From a virus, in IMG/VR virus record IMGVR_UViG_3300032267_000076, positions 1-26,071 of that record: 26,071 nt of DNA. One strand, 5' to 3'. Positions 9,636 through 16,630 of the stretch are shown here, piece by piece. The number at the start of each line of letters is the position of its first letter. Position 1 is the stretch's first letter. The notes beneath the pieces were generated by a model that saw only the letters and a list, made by a program, of their open reading frames with translations, was not told the origin of the DNA and did no database searches. The translations under genes were made by a program, and so were the position numbers.

Positions 9636-10613
9636 ATGCCTACTACCCCAGCAACATCAACCACGACATCAACGATGTCGAACTTGGTGCAGACGGCGTA
9701 TGATAAGTATATCGAGTTTAACCTTCGATCAGAGCCAATGTTCCGCAAGTTTGCGGACAAGCGTCCTGTCGATGTGACAAACCCTGGTAACACTGTTGTA
9801 TTCCAAGTCTACACCGATCTATCTCGTGCTACTTCAGCACTAACTCAGACTGAAGATCCAGATGCAGTACAGTTGAGCAACACTAACCGTGTTAACGTAA
9901 CAATTAACGAGTACGGTAATGCTGTTATCACAACTGAGAAGCTTGCTCTAGAGTCTTTGTCTGCAATTGACCCAGCAGTCGCTGACATGTTGTCTTTCAA
10001 CATGCGTGATTCACTTGATTCATTAGTATGGAACAAGTTGACAACTGTTGCAACAGGTCGCTATACAGGAACAACATCTGCTGATGAGTCCACCATGAAT
10101 GGTGAGAACGTTTCTGCAAGCACAACTGCAGCAAACATCACAGCAGCACTAGCTCGTAAAGGCGTTGCAAGACTACGTGGAGCCAACGTATCACCTCGTG
10201 ATGGTGGCTTCTACACAGCACTTATCCACCCAGATGTGTCTTATGACCTTCGTTCAGAAGCACAATCAAGCGGATCTGCTGTATGGCAACTACCTCATAC
10301 CTACACTGAAGCTGGTGTTGGTAACCTATGGACAGGTGAAATCGGAATCTTTGATCAGGTTCGTTATATCGAGACACCTCGTGCAGAATCAATTTCAGGA
10401 TCTGGTACATCAAAGGTTTACGCAACTGTTCTTCTTGGTAAGCAAGCTCTTATCGAAGCAGTTACATATGAGCCAAAGACTGTTATCGGTCCAGTAACTG
10501 ATAAGTTGATGCGTTTCCGTCCTGCTGGATGGAAGGGTCTTCTTGGATGGAACGTATTCCGCAAGGAAGCACGTTACGTCATTCAGACCAAATCAAGTAT
10601 CGCACAAGCTTAG
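9636..10613 (+). CDS. Major capsid protein, N4-gp56-like
   Basis: A 325-residue protein forming the phage head shell. It resembles the N4-gp56 major capsid family, which has an HK97-type fold. Supporting segments are FADKRPVDVTNPGNTVVFQV near residue 31, a helical region LSAIDPAVADMLSFN near 107, the motif ALIHPDVSYDLRSEAQ near 195, and a C-terminal region with PAGWKGLLGWNVFRKEARYV. The start has a ribosome site AGAAGGAAA a few bases upstream. Codon choice is clearly shifted towards C-ending codons (AAC, ATC, TTC, GAC) compared with the AT-rich upstream genes, as expected for the most abundant virion protein. It follows the scaffold-like gene and ends just before a strong hairpin. Confidence 0.85.
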   Translation: MPTTPATSTTTSTMSNLVQTAYDKYIEFNLRSEPMFRKFADKRPVDVTNPGNTVVFQVYTDLSRATSALTQTEDPDAVQLSNTNRVNVTINEYGNAVITTEKLALESLSAIDPAVADMLSFNMRDSLDSLVWNKLTTVATGRYTGTTSADESTMNGENVSASTTAANITAALARKGVARLRGANVSPRDGGFYTALIHPDVSYDLRSEAQSSGSAVWQLPHTYTEAGVGNLWTGEIGIFDQVRYIETPRAESISGSGTSKVYATVLLGKQALIEAVTYEPKTVIGPVTDKLMRFRPAGWKGLLGWNVFRKEARYVIQTKSSIAQA

Positions 10614-10620
10614 TTATAAA

Positions 10621-10648
10621 GAAGAGGGGCTGGCAACAGCCCCTCTTC
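10621..10648 (+). terminator. Perfect 12-bp hairpin with GCAA loop after the capsid gene
   Basis: GAAGAGGGGCTG (10621-10632), loop GCAA (a GNRA tetraloop), CAGCCCCTCTTC (10637-10648). It begins seven bases after the capsid stop. The following ATCTAATAATAATTT is AT-rich but lacks a U run, so it may be a partial terminator, an RNA-stabilising 3' end or a processing site rather than a full intrinsic terminator. Confidence 0.7.
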
Positions 10649-10675
10649 ATCTAATAATAATTTAAAGGAGATAAA

Positions 10676-10813
10676 GTGTCAGCAAAAGGTGAAAAGTACA
10701 AGTCTATGATGGCTATGAAAAAGCATGAAAAGACTGAAGGCAAAAAAGAAATGATGATGGAATACGGCAAAAAGAAGATGGGTGTTAAGAAGCCTAAAGT
10801 AAAGAAGAAGTAA
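10676..10813 (+). CDS. Small lysine-rich basic protein (45 aa)
   Basis: A 45-residue protein starting at GTG with an excellent ribosome site (AAAGGAGATAAA, 10664-10675). It is highly basic and Met/Lys-rich (MMAMKKHEKTEGKKEMMME), and its tail KMGVKKPKVKKK nearly matches the tail of the next protein (KMGVKKPKLKKKK). Its stop overlaps the next start as TAATG. Such charge suggests binding of nucleic acid or of an acidic capsid surface, but the family is unknown to me. Immediate placement after the capsid gene suggests a late, abundant product. The strong ribosome site and the TAATG junction support it as a real gene despite its size. Confidence 0.7.
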   Translation: MSAKGEKYKSMMAMKKHEKTEGKKEMMMEYGKKKMGVKKPKVKKK

Positions 10814-11000
10814 TGAAGAAGCCAGGAAAAGTGCAGAAAGTAATGCATGAGTTTAAATCTGGTGGATTACATTCAGGTTCCAAAAAGGGACCAAAAGTAA
10901 CTTCTCGTAAGCAGGCAATTGCAATTGCTTTATCTGAGGCTGGTATGTCAAAGCCAAAAATGGGCGTTAAGAAGCCTAAGTTAAAAAAGAAAAAGTAATG
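10774..11000 (+). repeat. Duplicated lysine-rich tail sequence (two copies)
   Basis: Positions about 10774-10815 and 10956-11000 encode nearly the same C-terminal tail (KMGVKKPK followed by V or L, then Lys run), each ending in TAATG. GTTAAGAAGCCTAA is shared exactly. The two adjacent small genes thus carry a duplicated basic tail, probably from a local tandem duplication or recombination. Confidence 0.7.
10813..10998 (+). CDS. DUF6496-like small basic protein
   Basis: A 61-residue basic protein: KVQKVMHEFKSGGLHSGSKK, GPKVTSRKQAIAIALSEAG, then a lysine tail. The VMHEFK, SG(S/G) and SRKQAIAIALSEA signature is that of the DUF6496 family, a short protein found in bacteria and phages whose function is not established. 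Its start overlaps the preceding stop (TAATG). The extra tail KMGVKKPKLKKKK is shared with the upstream 45-residue protein and is not part of the family core. Placement after the capsid gene suggests a virion-associated or DNA-binding role; that is inference. Family assignment is confident by motif; biochemical role is unknown. Confidence 0.8.
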   Translation: MKKPGKVQKVMHEFKSGGLHSGSKKGPKVTSRKQAIAIALSEAGMSKPKMGVKKPKLKKKK

Positions 11001-11144
11001 TCTTCGGGGCAATATAAACGCCACGATGGTTTCAACCCAGTGCAGATTAAAAACGGAATGGTAGTTCGTATAAACAAAGACGGACGTATCAAATCAATAC
11101 TCGGGAAAGTTGGAGAGTACAAAAAGAATGGACCCAAGGCTTAA
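10998..11144 (+). CDS. Small hypothetical protein (48 aa)
   Basis: A 48-residue frame starting MSSGQYKRHDGFNPVQIKNG and ending in a basic tail. It starts at a TAATG overlap with the DUF6496 gene and overlaps the next gene by 17 bases. The middle (GMVVRINKDGRIKSILGKVG) looks like two beta strands joined by a turn. It fills an otherwise empty 130-base gap in a tightly packed operon, which is the main support. No family is recognised. Confidence 0.6.
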   Translation: MSSGQYKRHDGFNPVQIKNGMVVRINKDGRIKSILGKVGEYKKNGPKA

Positions 11145-11403
11145 AAGAGCAGGCGTATCTGGTTTTAATAAACCAAAGAAGACACCTACCCATCCTAAAA
11201 AATCTCATGTGGTTGTAGCCAAGTCTGGCTCCCAAATAAAAACAATTAGGTTTGGTCAACAGGGTGTATCTGGATCTCCAAAGAAGTCTGGTGAGACAAA
11301 GTCTTACCGACAAAGACGCCAGTCTTTTAAAGCACGTCATGCTAAAAACATTAACAAAGGTGTTATGTCAGCAGCATACTGGGCAGATAAGGTGAAATGG
11401 TAA
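11128..11403 (+). CDS. Conserved phage basic protein with SAAYWADKVKW tail
   Basis: A 91-residue basic protein: MDPRLKRAGVSGFNKPKK, then KSHVVVAKSGSQIKTIRFGQ, a GSPKKSGETKSYRQRR segment, and SFKARHAKNINKG with MSAAYWADKVKW at the end. I recognise this combination from many phage genomes as a conserved small protein, but no name or function I trust is attached to it. The ATG at 11128 is preferred over an in-frame TTG at 11110 because GGAGAG at 11112-11117 lies at proper spacing and the conserved region begins MDPRLKRAG. The high Lys/Arg content suggests nucleic-acid contact or a virion internal role; this is inference. Confidence 0.75.
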   Translation: MDPRLKRAGVSGFNKPKKTPTHPKKSHVVVAKSGSQIKTIRFGQQGVSGSPKKSGETKSYRQRRQSFKARHAKNINKGVMSAAYWADKVKW

Positions 11404-11657
11404 TGACAAAAATATTCCGTGGACCTACTTATCGCTACAAGCTTGGTCGTCCTAATGATCTTTGGTTTGTATCTTATCCAATTGGTAAGAGTGTTATTAA
11501 GAGTAATGGAACATGGTCAACGGTTGTTGTTCCTAAAGATAGTGATCTAGCCACATACCAACGTGTATTACGTGGTGGGTATGACAATGTTATTACAGAC
11601 GCTGAAGCTGCTGAGCTAACAGCAGCAGGTTATGGAGATTACATCTGGGATGAGTAA
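11403..11657 (+). CDS. Small hypothetical protein (84 aa)
   Basis: An 84-residue protein beginning MTKIFRGPTYRYKLGRPNDL. The chosen start at 11403 overlaps the previous stop as TAATG, like several neighbours; an in-frame ATG at 11397 adds two residues and cannot be excluded. The sequence is rich in aromatic and beta-prone residues (LWFVSYPIGKSVIKSNG, then WSTVVVP) and ends in an acidic helix and YGDYIWDE. It looks like a compact all-beta fold with a terminal helix. No family is recognised. Its neighbours are small conserved late proteins between capsid and neck genes, so a head-decoration or completion role is possible but unsupported by motif. Confidence 0.65.
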   Translation: MTKIFRGPTYRYKLGRPNDLWFVSYPIGKSVIKSNGTWSTVVVPKDSDLATYQRVLRGGYDNVITDAEAAELTAAGYGDYIWDE

Positions 11658-11892
11658 CTGTAGATCTGGTTGTAAGACCCAAGACCATGCTAACTGGGGC
11701 GAATGTGCAAGAGCAGCAAATTTTAGTATTACAGATCCACTGGCTAATGCCGTATCTAAGCAAGCCAACACAGAATTAAACGCATATAGAAGTGCAAGGC
11801 AACAAGGTATTCAACCTAGGTCTACAAAGTTGCATGATATCAAGGCTGCTGTTATGGCATCCGATACTTTAGGAAAGGCGGTTCAAGCATAA
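11650..11892 (+). CDS. Small Cys-containing conserved phage protein (80 aa)
   Basis: An 80-residue protein beginning MSNCRSGCKTQDHANWGEC. Cys4, Cys8, His13 and Cys19 could form a small metal site. The rest is helical with NAYRSARQQGIQPRSTKLHD, a pattern I recall in other actinobacterial phages between capsid and neck genes. ATG 11650 is preferred over ATG 11632 because GGAG at 11635-11638 sits about 11 bases upstream and the Cys motif starts right after it. It overlaps the previous gene by eight bases and the next by one (TAATG). Function is unknown; metal binding is a proposal from residue spacing only. Confidence 0.7.
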   Translation: MSNCRSGCKTQDHANWGECARAANFSITDPLANAVSKQANTELNAYRSARQQGIQPRSTKLHDIKAAVMASDTLGKAVQA

Positions 11893-12785
11893 TGGCTACG
11901 TTAAATCAGTTAACAGAGCAAACGCTTGGTGAAGTTAGTGGTTATGTTAAGAACCAAGAGTCAGTAACTATTACAACTAATACTACAACAGCAGGTGATA
12001 TATCTATAACTGTAGATGATGCTACTGCTTTAAGTAAAGGTATTGTTGAAATTGATGATGAATTATTATATGTTAAAAAATCTGTTTCAGCATCTGGAAC
12101 AATTCAAATTTTAGGAACATCTGCAAATCCTTCTGGTAGAGGGTGGCGTTCTACTACTGCCACTAGCCATGTATCTGGATCAGTTGTTAAGAACAATCCC
12201 ATGTTCCCACGTACTCAAGTTAAGCGAGCAATCCTTGAAACAATTAAAGGAATGAACTTTCCTGTTCTCGCTAATGAAACATTTACATTTAATGGTAGTG
12301 ATTTTTCTTATGTAATGCCAGATGCTTTAGTAGACGTTACTGGAGTATCTTGGGAACTACCCGACTCTTCGGGAGTTTGGGGTTTAATTAAGCGTTGGAG
12401 ACTAGATACTAACTATCTATATTCAGGTTCAACCGCACAAGCTTTAATATTAAATGAAGCACCAATGCCTGGAGCAGCAGTTCGTGTTCAATACACAAAG
12501 TTCCCAACAACTATTACTGATAACCAAGAGTTAACAGTAAGTGGTTTACCAGCATCATGTGAGGATGTAGTCCGCCTTGGTGCTATGTATCGACTGTTAT
12601 CAACAGTTGATCCAGGTAAGGTAATTGCTACATCGGTATCTGCTGATGCTTTAGATCAACCTGTTTCAGCGGGTGCTTCTACAAATACAGCCAAGTATAT
12701 ATTCCAGCTTTATACCGTCCGCCTAGCGGAAGAGGTATCAAAACAACAAGCCAACTTCCTAAACACTATCCAGTACTCGAGGTAA
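11892..12785 (+). CDS. Neck / head-tail adaptor candidate
   Basis: A 297-residue protein. Residues about 1-20 form a helix (LNQLTEQTLGEVSGYV), residues about 30-100 a beta domain with VDDATALSKGIVEIDDELLY, a Gly/Ser/Arg segment (GRGWRSTTATSH) and a closing strand, and residues about 110-297 mixed alpha/beta ending in a long helix (LAEEVSKQQANFLNTI). A helix-rich adaptor with an inserted beta domain encoded between small head genes and the fibres fits a portal-proximal adaptor such as T7 gp11, but I do not recognise a family motif. The beta domain is similar in outline to the N-terminal domain of the next protein. Start and previous stop overlap as TAATG. Confidence 0.55.
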   Translation: MATLNQLTEQTLGEVSGYVKNQESVTITTNTTTAGDISITVDDATALSKGIVEIDDELLYVKKSVSASGTIQILGTSANPSGRGWRSTTATSHVSGSVVKNNPMFPRTQVKRAILETIKGMNFPVLANETFTFNGSDFSYVMPDALVDVTGVSWELPDSSGVWGLIKRWRLDTNYLYSGSTAQALILNEAPMPGAAVRVQYTKFPTTITDNQELTVSGLPASCEDVVRLGAMYRLLSTVDPGKVIATSVSADALDQPVSAGASTNTAKYIFQLYTVRLAEEVSKQQANFLNTIQYSR

Positions 12786-12788
12786 TAA

Positions 12789-14117
12789 ATGCCATCACCG
12801 TCACGCTATTATAGTTCGAATGCTGCTAAAACAACTTTAGCGGATTCGATATCTTCTTCAGCAACCAGCTTAACGCTGTCTGCTGCATCTAATTTACCCG
12901 CACAATATCCTTACACACTGATCCTTGAAAAGGATACAGCGAATGAAGAGGTCATTGAGGTAACCAGTCTTGTAGGTTCTTCCTATCAGATCACACGTAA
13001 CATTGACTCATCTGGTGCTAAGGCACACGCTGTTGGTGCTAACGTTGAACACGGTGTATCTGCTAGAGACTTTACAGAATCTAGATCACATGAAATATCA
13101 ACCACTTCTGCTCACGGTGTAACTGGAGACGTAGTTGGTACTGGTGGCACACAAACACTTACTGGAACAAAGACTTTATCCGCAGCAATTATTACTGCTG
13201 CTGGAACATTCAATGCTAATAGCAATAGAATTACAAATGTACCTACTACACCAACAAGTTCTACGGATGCAGTTAACCAAGCATACGTAACTAGCATTTC
13301 TGGCTCTGCTGCTGCTGCAGCAACCAGCGCAACCTCTGCTTCAACTTCAGCAACATCGGCTGCAGCGTCTGCAACCGCTGCTGCTACTAGCGCAACTTCG
13401 GCAGCAACAAGTTTTTCATCTGCATCTACTCAAGCAACCAACGCAGCCACATCTGCTACATCCGCTGCAGCAAGTGCTACCGCAGCAGCAACTAGTGCTA
13501 CTAGTGCTGCTACATCTGCAAGTTCTGCAGCAACACAAGCAACCGCTGCAACCACAAGTGCTACAAGTGCTGCGACTAGTGCATCTTCTGCATTAACTTC
13601 TGCAACTTCTGCTGCTGCTAGTGCTACCGCTGCTGCGACAAGTGCAGCCAGTGCATCAACATCTGCAAGCTCGGCATTAACATCTGCTACAAGTGCTGGT
13701 GCTTCTTATACTTCAGTTGCTGGTCAAGTAGCATCTGGTCTTGTTAGAGATATGGGAGATATTACATCTGCCGATAACTCTACTGGTACATGGATTTCTT
13801 TATCTTCACTTGAAACTAATACACAGGCTTCAGCAACAGCAGCAGCAACTAGTGCAACTAGTGCTGCAGCTTCGGCTACCGCTGCTGCCACTTCAGCAAC
13901 ATCTGCATCCGCATCAGTAACTTCCGCAGCAACTAGCGCAGCCAGTGCTGCAACATCAGCATCTTCAGCAGCAACAAGTGCAACATCGGCAGCAGCAAGT
14001 GCTTCTGCAGCAGCAGGTTATATACCTGCTATCTCTGATGGAGTAAATGGATATTTCTTAACCAATAACGGAACTACCGCTTCTTGGTCCAACCTCTCAG
14101 ATTGGGGAACACTATAA
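12789..14117 (+). CDS. Tail fibre with Ala/Ser/Thr heptad-type repeats
   Basis: A 442-residue structural protein. Residues about 12-100 form a beta domain (SATSLTLSAASNLPAQYP, then EEVIEVTSLVGSSYQITR and a KAHAVG segment) like the attachment domains of actinophage fibres. Residues about 110-165 contain TLTGTKTL and a TDAVNQAYV segment typical of trimeric fibres. Residues about 171-302 and 348-411 are almost wholly Ala/Ser/Thr, separated by a short ordered segment (VRDMGDITSADNSTGTWISL). Such repeats form long trimeric shafts. The C-terminus is a short domain (GVNGYFLTNNGTTASW). It is encoded first of a fibre/adhesin series and its stop overlaps the next ATG (TAATG). Receptor specificity cannot be read from the sequence. 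Confidence 0.8.
   Translation: MPSPSRYYSSNAAKTTLADSISSSATSLTLSAASNLPAQYPYTLILEKDTANEEVIEVTSLVGSSYQITRNIDSSGAKAHAVGANVEHGVSARDFTESRSHEISTTSAHGVTGDVVGTGGTQTLTGTKTLSAAIITAAGTFNANSNRITNVPTTPTSSTDAVNQAYVTSISGSAAAAATSATSASTSATSAAASATAAATSATSAATSFSSASTQATNAATSATSAAASATAAATSATSAATSASSAATQATAATTSATSAATSASSALTSATSAAASATAAATSAASASTSASSALTSATSAGASYTSVAGQVASGLVRDMGDITSADNSTGTWISLSSLETNTQASATAAATSATSAAASATAAATSATSASASVTSAATSAASAATSASSAATSATSAAASASAAAGYIPAISDGVNGYFLTNNGTTASWSNLSDWGTL
13347..13556 (+). repeat. Two tandem 35-residue (105-bp) fibre repeats
   Basis: Copy one (13347-13451) and copy two (13452-13556) encode nearly the same 35 residues (SATSAAASATAAATSATSAA, then an SS, TQAT and AAT ending), with four protein differences. 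Thirty-five residues equal five heptads. The DNA copies differ at many synonymous positions, including serine switches between TCN and AGY codons, so the repeat is preserved at protein rather than DNA level. Degenerate versions continue on both sides. Confidence 0.8.
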
Positions 14118-14677
14118 TGCCATTCGCATTCCAACGCCGTAGAGGAACTACGGCACAACACGCATCCTTTACAGGACTACTGGGCGAATTGACAGTAGAT
14201 ACTGATAAGGACACAGTAGTAGTACACGATGGATCCTTAGCAGGTGGATACCCTCTAGCTCGTGCAAAGGGTGGAACCCTTGAAGACACAGTTATTAGAG
14301 GACTAGAAGAAGATGTCAATGTTGTAGCTTCTGCTGCAACTGGAACAATCAACTTAAATGTTGAGACTGCTTCTATCTGGTATTACACATCTAACGCAAC
14401 AGCTAACCATACACTTAACATTCGATATAGTTCTACTGTATCTCTTAATACTGCACTAGCAGTTGGTGATGCTATTACCGTAGTATGGCTTAACACTAAT
14501 GGTGCTACTGCTTACTATCCAAGCACAATCCAGATCGATGGAACTACTGTAACTCCAAAGGTTCCAGCAGCAATCACCGCTGGTAACGCATCATCTATTG
14601 ATGCTTACTCATTTACAATTATTAAGACAGCATCAGCTACATTTACAGTTCTTGAGACACAAACCAAGTTTGCCTAA
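14117..14677 (+). CDS. Tail protein with Mtd-N-like N-terminal domain
   Basis: A 186-residue protein. Residues 1-40 (MPFAFQRRRGTTAQHASFTG, then LLGELTVDTDKDTVVVHDGS) match the N-terminal domain pattern of the major tropism determinant family (Mtd_N), found in many phage receptor-binding proteins. The rest is beta-rich with Thr/Ala/Asn repeats and ends in KTASATFTVLETQTKFA, like an all-beta jelly-roll or sandwich. The ATG at 14117 overlaps the fibre stop (TAATG); an upstream in-frame ATG at 14084 lies inside the fibre gene and would add residues not matching the domain. No diversity-generating template repeat or reverse transcriptase is visible. Likely a fibre or fibre-tip component. Confidence 0.75.
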   Translation: MPFAFQRRRGTTAQHASFTGLLGELTVDTDKDTVVVHDGSLAGGYPLARAKGGTLEDTVIRGLEEDVNVVASAATGTINLNVETASIWYYTSNATANHTLNIRYSSTVSLNTALAVGDAITVVWLNTNGATAYYPSTIQIDGTTVTPKVPAAITAGNASSIDAYSFTIIKTASATFTVLETQTKFA

Positions 14678-14692
14678 TAAGGAGATCTAAAA

Positions 14693-16420
14693 ATGCCACT
14701 TATCGGTACATTAGCAGGAGGCTCAGCCAGAGGCTTGGGCGGTATGAGAACTTTTGGACCATCAGCCTTAACTTATGAATTGTTGGTTATTGGTGGCGGA
14801 GGTGGTGGTGGTGGCGATGGTGGAGGAGGTGGAGGTGCAGGTGGAGTTCTTCACTTTGCAACGGAAACCCTAACCCTTGCCACTAGTTACAGTTGTGTTG
14901 TTGGCGCTGGTGGGTGGGATTATTCTGCTGGTAGAGGCAATAACTCTCAATTTGGTTCTTTAACTGCTGCGTTAGGTGGCGGTGGCGGTAAAGCAAATGG
15001 CGGTGTAACTACGCATATGTCAGGTGGTTCTGGCGGTGGCGCTTCTGGTTTTGCAGTTGGAACTGGTGGAGCATCTACTCAAAGTTTAGGAACAGCAACT
15101 ACCAAATATGGTAATGCTGGAGGAAGTAATCCAAGTGCTAGTTATTATGGAGGCGCAGGTGGAGGTGGTGCTGGTGCTGCCGCTACTGATACGGCTGGTG
15201 GTTCTGGCAGTGCAGGCGGCGCTGGAACAAATGCTTTTTCTACTTGGGCAACTGCAACTGGCACTGGCGTTAGTGGTTATTACGCAGGCGGTGGTGGTGG
15301 CGGTAATGGTGCAAATCAAACTGGTGCAGCAGGAGGCGCAGGCGGTGGAGCACAAGGTGGTGGACCAAACGGTGCTGCTAATGATGGTTTAGCCCGTGGT
15401 CCTGGCGCAATAAATACTGGTTCTGGTGGCGGTGGTGGTTCTGGTAACCCAAGCTATCCTGGCGCGGGTGGATCAGGAATTGTTATAGCCCGCTATCAAT
15501 CTGCTACACAAAAAGCATCTGGTGGTAATACTGTTGTTTCTTCTGGTGGATATTTTTATCATACATTTACTTCGTCAGGAACTTTTTATACTGATTGGGG
15601 AACTGCCAAAGCAACAGGTGGAGATATTTACACCGATGGTACTTATTGGTACCACGCATTTAGGTCTTCAGGAACATTTACTCCTACTCAATCATTAACT
15701 GCCAATATATTGGTTATTGGTGGCGGTGGCGGTGGAGGATCAAACATTGGTGGAGGTGGAGGCGCAGGTGGCTTGCAATATCACACATCTCAAAACTTAT
15801 CTGTAACCCCATACACTTGCACTGTTGGTAATGGTGGAACTGGTCCAATAGTAACCCCTAATTATCAGGGCGGTACTGGTGGTGCTTCACAATTTGCTGG
15901 ATTAACTTCTGCAGCAGGTGGTGGTTATGGAAGTGGTGCTAATAATACCTCTATCCCATCTGGTTCAGGTGCAAGCAGCGGTGGTAGCAGAGCAGGCGAC
16001 CCAATAGGTTCTGCAAGTAATGGAAATGTTGGTGCCAATGCTACTGGGTATGCAAACATAGCAGGTGGTGGCGGTGGATTTGGTGGAGCAGGAACACAAG
16101 CAACTTCTTCTTCAGGTGGAAATGGTGGTATTGGTACTGCTACTTATTCATCTTGGGCAAACGCAACTGGAACTGGTGACAGTGGTTATTATTGTGGTGG
16201 TGGTGGTGGTTCGGGCTATTCAGGTTCACCAGGTGGTCCTGCTGGTGCGGGTGGTTTAGGTGGTGGTGGTAACGGATTCTTGTATTCAACTGTTCCTTCA
16301 ACTCCAGGAAAACCAAATACTGGTGGCGGTGGTGGCGGTGGATATAGCGATGGTCAGACTAATCCTGTGCAATACAATAACGGCGGTTCAGGTGTCATTA
16401 TAGTAAGATATGCAGTCTAA
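14693..16420 (+). CDS. Glycine-rich tail adhesin with two tandem modules
   Basis: A 575-residue protein with very high Gly content. Two modules share the same layout: a strand ELLVIGG or NILVIGG followed by a poly-Gly run and GGAGG, a Cys-containing strand (SYSCVVGAGG or PYTCTVGNGG), long Gly-rich loops, and the closing motif GGSGIVIARY or GGSGVIIVRY. Module one is about residues 30-268, module two about 339-575. Between them two short repeats read GYFYHTFTSSGTF and TYWYHAFRSSGTF. Gly-rich domains of this type occur at the tips of phage fibres, where packed polyglycine helices present variable loops. It has a strong ribosome site (AAGGAGATCT) and lies last in the large fibre genes, fitting a receptor-binding adhesin. 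Confidence 0.75.
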   Translation: MPLIGTLAGGSARGLGGMRTFGPSALTYELLVIGGGGGGGGDGGGGGGAGGVLHFATETLTLATSYSCVVGAGGWDYSAGRGNNSQFGSLTAALGGGGGKANGGVTTHMSGGSGGGASGFAVGTGGASTQSLGTATTKYGNAGGSNPSASYYGGAGGGGAGAAATDTAGGSGSAGGAGTNAFSTWATATGTGVSGYYAGGGGGGNGANQTGAAGGAGGGAQGGGPNGAANDGLARGPGAINTGSGGGGGSGNPSYPGAGGSGIVIARYQSATQKASGGNTVVSSGGYFYHTFTSSGTFYTDWGTAKATGGDIYTDGTYWYHAFRSSGTFTPTQSLTANILVIGGGGGGGSNIGGGGGAGGLQYHTSQNLSVTPYTCTVGNGGTGPIVTPNYQGGTGGASQFAGLTSAAGGGYGSGANNTSIPSGSGASSGGSRAGDPIGSASNGNVGANATGYANIAGGGGGFGGAGTQATSSSGGNGGIGTATYSSWANATGTGDSGYYCGGGGGSGYSGSPGGPAGAGGLGGGGNGFLYSTVPSTPGKPNTGGGGGGGYSDGQTNPVQYNNGGSGVIIVRYAV

Positions 16421-16432
16421 CAAAGGAGCAAT

Positions 16433-16630
16433 GTGAGTAATGTAAGTAAAATTAAACCAACTAAACCAACTCAATGTTTTAGTTATGAGGTTAATATGTT
16501 AGTTCATATTATTGCCGATGATGAAACAACTGCCAAAGCCCAGCTTGATGAAAAGGGTGGAATAGTAACAAAGCGAGATGTTAAATTAGTAAATACAGCA
16601 ACCCTATATGGAGAAGACAAGGATAAATAA
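16433..16630 (+). CDS. Small hypothetical protein of the fibre operon (65 aa)
   Basis: A 65-residue protein starting at GTG behind an AAAGGAGCA ribosome site. After a Lys/Pro/Thr-rich lead of about 14 residues comes a compact core: FSYEVNMLVHIIADDETTA, KAQLDEKGGIVTKRDVKLV, and an acidic tail. The strand, helix and strand pattern resembles small alpha/beta proteins found beside tail genes in other actinophages, but I have no family name. It ends directly against the next ATG with no gap, and is likely co-translated with it. Function unknown. Confidence 0.7.
   Translation: MSNVSKIKPTKPTQCFSYEVNMLVHIIADDETTAKAQLDEKGGIVTKRDVKLVNTATLYGEDKDK

Noticed and set aside
11110-11127. Upstream TTG start for the 91-residue basic protein
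   Set aside because: ATG 11128 has a well-placed GGAGAG and begins at the conserved MDPRLKRAG; the TTG lies within the ribosome-site region itself.
12810-12830. Possible tRNA-like TTCGAAT element
   Set aside because: It lies within the fibre coding sequence and no cloverleaf or acceptor stem can be formed around it.
13297-14020. Possible CRISPR or regulatory repeat array
   Set aside because: The repetitive DNA is in frame, degenerate at synonymous positions and encodes a fibre shaft; there are no constant repeats with unique spacers.
14117-14677. Diversity-generating retroelement linked to the Mtd-N-like protein
   Set aside because: No reverse transcriptase gene and no template/variable repeat pair is visible in the window; the Mtd-N domain alone occurs in many ordinary fibres.
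15086-15392. Long overlapping ORFs on both strands within the glycine-rich gene
   Set aside because: Low-complexity GGN repeats create open frames (Val/Leu-rich on plus, Ser/Thr/Cys-rich on minus) without start signals or sensible composition.
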